Assembly (NCBI GenBank): GCA_037200445.1
Contig: JBBCGH010000001.1
Location: 1,612,001 to 1,676,000 of the forward strand
Direction of reading: 5' to 3'
Length of the DNA stretch: 64,000 nt
DNA from: Alphaproteobacteria bacterium
GTDB taxonomy: Bacteria > Pseudomonadota > Alphaproteobacteria > Rhizobiales > Xanthobacteraceae
Every line of letters starts with the position of its first letter. The stretch's first letter is position 1. Position numbers and translations under genes: made by a program. The notes under the pieces were generated by a model. It was not told where the DNA came from. It worked only from the letters and a program-made list of their open reading frames with translations, and did not search any database. Positions 58,038 through 64,000 of the stretch are shown here, one piece after another.

Positions 58038-58224
58038 GGGACAGCTCCTGTGGATGGCAGGCGGGCGACCTTGGGTCGACCCGCTCGAATGCGCCTGATG
58101 GCAAGCCCCGGCCCCCCTTAACGCGAATTAGCAGACCGAGCCAGCCATCTTGCTTGCCCGGCGCCTTGGTGCAGCGGACACTGACTCTTGCAGACGCTCG
58201 ATTCGGGGAAATGCGGGTAGGGGG

Positions 58225-58848
58225 ATGTGGCAGGAGCGGGTCAGCGAATTCGTGACGCTGTTCATCGTGGTGAACCCTTTCTCGGCGCTGACGGTGTTCA
58301 TCGCGGTGACCGCCGGCTTCGACCACGCAACGCAGCGCAAGGTCGCGCTGACCGCGGTGCTGACCTCGTTCGCGGTGCTCGTCCTGTTCATCATCGGCGG
58401 CGGGTTCGTGCTGGAAAAAATGGGCATCTCGCTGCGGTCGTTTCAGATCGCGGGCGGTATCATCCTGTTTCTGGTCGCGCTCGATATGGTGCGGGGCGTG
58501 AGCTTCGTGCCGTCGTCAGCAGGGATCACCGCCGATCACGCGACCTCCGTCGCGATCTATCCAATGGCAATTCCGAAGATCGCCGGGCCGGGCACCATGC
58601 TCACCGTGGTGCTGCTCACCGACGATCACCGCTTCGACGTGGTGCAGCTCTCGCTCACGACCGGCGTGCTCGCGCTGGTGCTCGCCATTACGCTGCTGGC
58701 TCTGCTGCTCGCCGGACCGATCTCGCGATTGATCGGCACGGCGGGCGGCAGCATCGTGAGCCGCGTCATGGGCATGATCCTGGTCGCGCTGGCGGTGCAT
58801 ACGGTGCTATCGGCGTTCGGGAGCTGGCTCAACCTTCCGCCACTTTGA
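58225..58848 (+). CDS. MarC-family membrane protein
   Basis: A 207-residue inner-membrane protein of the MarC (UPF0056) family with about six hydrophobic segments. Motifs: FVTLFIVVNPFSALTVFI near the start, and IYPMAIPKIAGPGTMLTVV, the most conserved part. Function is unclear; it was once thought to affect antibiotic resistance. The ATG at 58225 is preceded by GGGGG. It is divergent from the ABC gene. Confidence 0.9.
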   Translation: MWQERVSEFVTLFIVVNPFSALTVFIAVTAGFDHATQRKVALTAVLTSFAVLVLFIIGGGFVLEKMGISLRSFQIAGGIILFLVALDMVRGVSFVPSSAGITADHATSVAIYPMAIPKIAGPGTMLTVVLLTDDHRFDVVQLSLTTGVLALVLAITLLALLLAGPISRLIGTAGGSIVSRVMGMILVALAVHTVLSAFGSWLNLPPL

Positions 58849-58887
58849 TCCTTGAAGACCTCACGCAATCCTTCCTCCGGAGTTCTC

Positions 58888-59271
58888 ATGCGCTGTCGCG
58901 TTGCTTTTCTTCTCGCGTTGTTGTTCGCGCCTGCCGCGCAGGCGCAGGATTTTCCCTATGACCGCGACCTCGTTCTCGACGCGCGGCCGATGCGCGGCGG
59001 CAAGCGCGTGCCGGTGCTCTCGGTCGGCGCGAGGGGAGAGATGCAGATCGACCTGTGGTGCAAGCGCGGGCAGGGGCAGGCCGTGATCGCGGGCGATACC
59101 ATCACGATCATTGTGCCTGCGATGAACGAAGAGGCCTGCACGCCGGAGCGCGCGCAGGCCGACGATCAGATGATTGTCGCGCTCTCGCAGGTCACCACCT
59201 GGACTCTGCGCGGCGATGTCCTCACCTTCAATGGCGGCGCCACGCTGCGCTTTCGCGCCGCGGCGAACTGA
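58888..59271 (+). CDS. Secreted META-like hypothetical protein
   Basis: A 127-residue precursor with a clear signal peptide (RCRVAFLLALLFAPAAQA). The mature protein is beta-rich: FPYDRDLVLDARPMRGGKR, then LSVGARGEMQIDLWCKRG, and ends TWTLRGDVLTFNGGATLRF. The final block and the Cys pair resemble META/HslJ domains. CCGGAG precedes the ATG. It is 40 bases after marC and followed by a strong bidirectional hairpin. Confidence 0.75.
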   Translation: MRCRVAFLLALLFAPAAQAQDFPYDRDLVLDARPMRGGKRVPVLSVGARGEMQIDLWCKRGQGQAVIAGDTITIIVPAMNEEACTPERAQADDQMIVALSQVTTWTLRGDVLTFNGGATLRFRAAAN

Positions 59272-59281
59272 GTGCCACACG

Positions 59282-59309
59282 AAAAAAGGGGCCGCGCGTG
59301 CGGCCCCTT
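59282..59309. terminator. Bidirectional terminator after groL
   Basis: A perfect ten-base-pair stem AAGGGGCCGC/GCGGCCCCTT with loop GCGT (59286-59309). Adjoining A6 gives a U-tract on the minus strand, so it terminates groESL; a T-rich run on the plus side ends the META-like gene. Confidence 0.85.
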
Positions 59310-59339
59310 GGTTTCTTCTTGTTGTCCGGAAGATGAGCT

Positions 59340-61108
<1,769 letters not shown>

Positions 61109-61114
61109 TCGGTG

Positions 61115-61411
61115 TTACGCGATCACGCCCATGATGTCGGACTCCTTCATGATCAGGAGGTCCTCGCCGTCGAGCTTGACCTCGGTGCCCGACCACTTGC
61201 CGAACAGGACCCGGTCGCCCGCCTTCACACCCATCGGGGTCAGCTTGCCGTTCTCGTCGCGCCCGCCGGGCCCGACCGCGATGATCTCGCCCTCGGACGG
61301 CTTCTCCTTGACGGTATCCGGAATGATGATGCCGCCCTTGGTCTTTTCGTCCGCCTCGATGCGGCGGACAACCACGCGGTCGTGCAGGGGGCGGAATTTG
61401 GTTTTGGCCAT
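61115..61411 (-). CDS. groS: Co-chaperonin GroES
   Basis: A 98-residue heptameric co-chaperonin. It reads [20 protein letters not shown], the mobile loop KGGIIIPD, and [20 protein letters not shown]. It caps GroEL. The ATG is preceded by GAGGAAACGC (revealed on the minus strand). It is first of the groESL operon under the CIRCE element at 61481. Confidence 0.97.
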   Translation of the reverse strand: MAKTKFRPLHDRVVVRRIEADEKTKGGIIIPDTVKEKPSEGEIIAVGPGGRDENGKLTPMGVKAGDRVLFGKWSGTEVKLDGEDLLIMKESDIMGVIA

Positions 61412-61480
61412 GCGTTTCCTCGCTCGACAATGCCCGTGCGCGGCGCGCCCGGGACCTGAAACCTGTGTGTGGATGGGCAG

Positions 61481-61507
61481 TTAGCACTCATATCTTGCGA
61501 GTGCCAG
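61481..61507. promoter_or_regulatory. CIRCE operator of groESL
   Basis: TTAGCACTC-N9-GAGTGCCAG matches the CIRCE consensus (TTAGCACTC-N9-GAGTGCTAA) with two mismatches in the right arm. It lies 70 bases upstream of the groS start and is the binding site of the heat-shock repressor HrcA. The region from 61412 to 61735 otherwise holds no gene. Confidence 0.88.
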
Positions 61508-61735
61508 CGGCGCCGGAATATGGGGTTGGGGGCGCCCTGTCAAGGCGGGCCCGCCTGCCCGGTCAGCCGCAGCGGCCGGGCTTGCTGCGATCTTGCCGTG
61601 TTTACGTCTCTTTATTGGGGCGAGGTTAGGTTAACGGCCGGGATGGAAGCCGGCGGATCGCGTTGCGTGCTAAAACGCGGTGCCGGGGCGCGCGTAACTG
61701 TTTCAGCGCCGAAGCCGCGCCGTCGAGGAGGGGAC

Positions 61736-62281
61736 ATGTCCGATCGCCTGCGTCCGTTGGGCGCCACGCTCGCCAGCCTTGCGGCGATGCTGCTTGCCGG
61801 CTGCGCCTCGCAGCAGATTTCCTGGGGCGGCCTTGGCGGCTCCGAGCCGCCGCCGGCAGCGCAACCGACGGGACAGCTCCTCCCCGCAAGCATTCCGGCG
61901 GCGGATCTGGTCGGCCGCTGGGGGCTCGCCGCCTATCACAAGGACGAAGACCGCGCGCGCACCGAAGCCGCGGCGCGCGGACAATGCCGCCAGCCCTACA
62001 ACATCGGCCGCGGCCCGAGCGGCGGCGTGATCATGCATCTGCCGGATCAGGCGCAGCCGACTGAGCTCAGCCTCAAGGGTGGCCCGGACGGCCACAACTA
62101 CATTGGACCGCCCAACGAGCCCGCGCCCGGCCAGCGCGACCGCGAGATCGTCTCGTTCGACGGCCGCGTGCTTATCACCCGCTTCGTCGATCCTGAAGTC
62201 GCCGGACGGTACGGCACCAGTGTCTACGTGCGCTGCGGCGCCGAGACGGTCGCGGGCAAGAAGGGCCCGGCGAAAAAGTAA
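61736..62281 (+). CDS. Putative lipoprotein, conserved hypothetical
   Basis: A 181-residue precursor. The lipobox LLAGCAS gives a lipidated Cys near residue 24. The mature part is soluble: VGRWGLAAYHKDEDRARTEA, then QPYNIGRGPSGGVIMHLPDQ. GAGGAGGGG precedes the ATG at 61736. This type of periplasmic lipoprotein is found in Rhizobiales without a known role. It is divergent from groESL and converges on the TonB receptor. Confidence 0.78.
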   Translation: MSDRLRPLGATLASLAAMLLAGCASQQISWGGLGGSEPPPAAQPTGQLLPASIPAADLVGRWGLAAYHKDEDRARTEAAARGQCRQPYNIGRGPSGGVIMHLPDQAQPTELSLKGGPDGHNYIGPPNEPAPGQRDREIVSFDGRVLITRFVDPEVAGRYGTSVYVRCGAETVAGKKGPAKK

Positions 62282-62316
62282 CACGAAGCGCTGACGGCAG
62301 CTCCGCGCGTCTTATT

Positions 62317-64000
62317 CTAGAATTTCACGTTGGCAAACGCGCGCACGCTCGCGCCGGGCAGCAGCACCTCGTCCTTGGGTGTAGGACACGGAATTGCGGA
62401 TCGTCGCGTTGAGCAGGTTGTTGCCGGAAAGGCCGACCGTGAATTCCCGCGGCTCGCCGGGACGCGCGGCCTTCAGCTTGCCGGTGTAGCTGATCTCCGC
62501 CCGCAAGAGATTATAGCCCGCGGTCGGCGTCTCGAATGGCGCCGTGTCGTTCTGCGCGAATGCGTGCAGCAGGTTGACGCGCGCGAGCCAGTTGCCGTCG
62601 CGATAGAACGCGCCGCCGCCGAGCCGCACCGGCGGAATGCGCGGCACGTGGGTGCCGTCGGAGAACGTCGCGCGCACGGTGTCGAACTGTCCTTCCACGC
62701 CCCAGACGCCGGCGAGCACGCGCGCCACATCGTACTGCGCCTGGAATTCGCCGCCGCGGAACGTCGCGTCGCGCTGCGAATAGACCGCCTGCTTGGCTTC
62801 ATTGTCGGGATCGCCATTGCCGCACGTCTCGAACGTGTCGCCGCACAACACGCCGGTGAGGCGGCGGAAGATGAAGCCTTGAAAGCGCGTGTAGTAGGCG
62901 GTCGCCTCGAAGCGCAGCGGGCCCACCGCGCGGCGCAGGCCGACCTCGACTGAGTTCGCCACTTCGATGTTGAGGTTCGGGTTGCCGATGTCGAACGTCC
63001 CGGTCGCATCATGCGCGCCGCGCGAGAACAATTCTGCCGGCTTCGGCGCGCGCTCGACCTGCTGCGCCGTGACGCTGCCGACGAAATCCCACGGCAAATT
63101 CTGGATGAGCCCGACGCTGATGCTCTTCGGCGTGAACGTTAGATCGCGTGGCGCCGTCGTCGAGAGGATGTCGTCCGCGCCGGGAACGGGGAGGAAGTCC
63201 GCCGAAACGTCGGGGTCGACCCGTGCAACGTGACGGATTCGATGCGGCCGGCGACCTGCGCCTTGGTCCAGTCCGAGAACTTGAACTCGTTGAAGATGTA
63301 GCCGGCGATGCGGCGATTGTTGTTCGGGTCCCACAGGCCGGCATTGTCGGGGCTCGGCGCGGTCAATTCCTGGTACCCGGCCTGAACGCCAAGCGCGGTC
63401 GTCAGCGTGGCAAAGCGCAGGTTGAACGGCAGCAACTGCACCTCGACGCGCCCCTCATGCTCCTTGCTGGTGAAGGTCTGGCGCACGCCGTCGCTGAACG
63501 GATCGGCCGGATCCGCAAGCCCGATCTCGTTATGCTTGTAGTCGGTGAAGCCATACCAGAAACGCACCGTATCGATGCCGCCCGCCATCGGGCGGTACTC
63601 GCCCTTGCTGGTGAACTTGGTCTCGTGCGCGTCGATCCGCGCCTTGTGGTCCTCGCCATCGATGCCGGGAATGCCGTAGAGCGCGTTGTTCTGCGTCACC
63701 GCGAAACCCACGAAGCCTTCGTTGAAGATCCAGGACGCGCCGGCGGACTCCGAATCGACGTGCGCCGCCGAATTCGGCTGCGTGCCGTTGAACGGCCGGC
63801 CCGGCGCAAAGAGATAAGGGTAGCCCGGGATGCGATAGTCGTCGGCCCTGCGGCCGAACGCGTCGACATGCACCGCGACGTTGCCGGCCGCGCCGTCGAG
63901 GAGTACGCCGCCTTCCAGTCCGTTGTCGACCGTTGTGGCGGCGCCGCGTGTCTCGCCGGTGACGCAAGGCGCGGGGCAGGGGAGGCGCTCCGGAATCCGG
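62317..64000 (-). pseudogene. TonB-dependent receptor, two frameshifts, 5' end outside window
   Basis: C-terminal barrel part of a TonB-dependent receptor (outer-membrane uptake of siderophores or similar). The frame entering from the right edge has GYPYLFAPGRPFNG and FWYGFTDYKHNEIG, then GRIESVTLHGSTPTF. One base seems missing near 63203; the next frame continues ADFLPVPGADDI, LIQNLPWDFVGSVTAQQVER and GNNLLNATIRNS. A second shift near 62385 is needed to reach KDEVLLPGASVRAFANVKF with TAG at 62317, which gives the normal C-terminal Phe. Without these changes the product is truncated. It is a pseudogene or carries sequencing errors. Confidence 0.8.

Overview
The window is GC-rich (roughly 65% by eye), gene-dense chromosomal DNA of an alphaproteobacterium, most likely Hyphomicrobiales (Xanthobacteraceae/Nitrobacteraceae; relatives of Pseudolabrys, Rhodoplanes, Rhodopseudomonas or Bradyrhizobium). 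The basis is an Irr-type iron control element before bacterioferritin, a groESL operon with a CIRCE operator, box-type benzoate genes, many NMT1/Liv-type uptake genes, and several families of imperfect hairpin repeats of the kind scattered through such genomes. No rRNA, tRNA, CRISPR array, insertion sequence or prophage was seen.

Layout. 0.1-0.6 kb: bacterioferritin. 0.8-8.3 kb, minus strand: aerobic benzoyl-CoA (box) cluster: benzoate-CoA ligase, TauE/SafE permease, alpha/beta hydrolase, then a perfect palindromic operator, boxC, boxB and the regulator boxR; boxA is not in the window. 8.3-11.6 kb: NMT1-like binding protein, MBL hydrolase, YdcF-like protein and two secreted proteins. 11.9-19.2 kb: CoxL-like molybdoenzyme subunit divergent from a branched-chain-amino-acid-type binding protein, followed by livHMGF. 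19.6-25.1 kb: DUF3422, cyanase, DJ-1/PfpI protein, two FMN alpha-hydroxy-acid oxidases. 25.2-27.2 kb: small accessory patch (frameshifted gene, RHH protein, MltR-like ORF, RelE/XRE toxin-antitoxin pair, hairpin repeats). 27.3-41.2 kb: LLM monooxygenase, small secreted and small acidic paralogue pairs, L,D-transpeptidase, RraA, AzlCD, MFS, regulators, ThDP enzyme, stress and redox genes.

41.3-49.3 kb: a glycolate-to-malate block: glcD, glcE, glcF and a malate synthase, interrupted by a HigBA-type toxin-antitoxin pair and by thiM. The malate synthase carries an N-terminal tail of about 100 residues rich in Lys/Arg/Ala/Pro and overlaps an upstream histone-H1-like gene. Glycolate oxidase would supply glyoxylate, which malate synthase condenses with acetyl-CoA.

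49.4-51.8 kb holds the best candidate for an under-described system: a radical SAM/SPASM protein with a C-terminal zinc ribbon, surrounded by four small paralogues of DUF1843 type (three with a Gly-Asp-Leu motif). All are on one strand, the first coupled to the enzyme by a 4-base overlap, the last three made by visible tandem duplication. This looks like a peptide-modification (RiPP-like) operon.

52-64 kb: ketopantoate-reductase-like protein, CrtC/AttH-like protein, ModA-like binding protein, cyclase, remnant of a TAXI binding protein, SbmA/YddA-like ABC exporter, MarC, META-like protein, groESL, a lipoprotein, and a TonB-dependent receptor running off the right edge with two apparent frameshifts.
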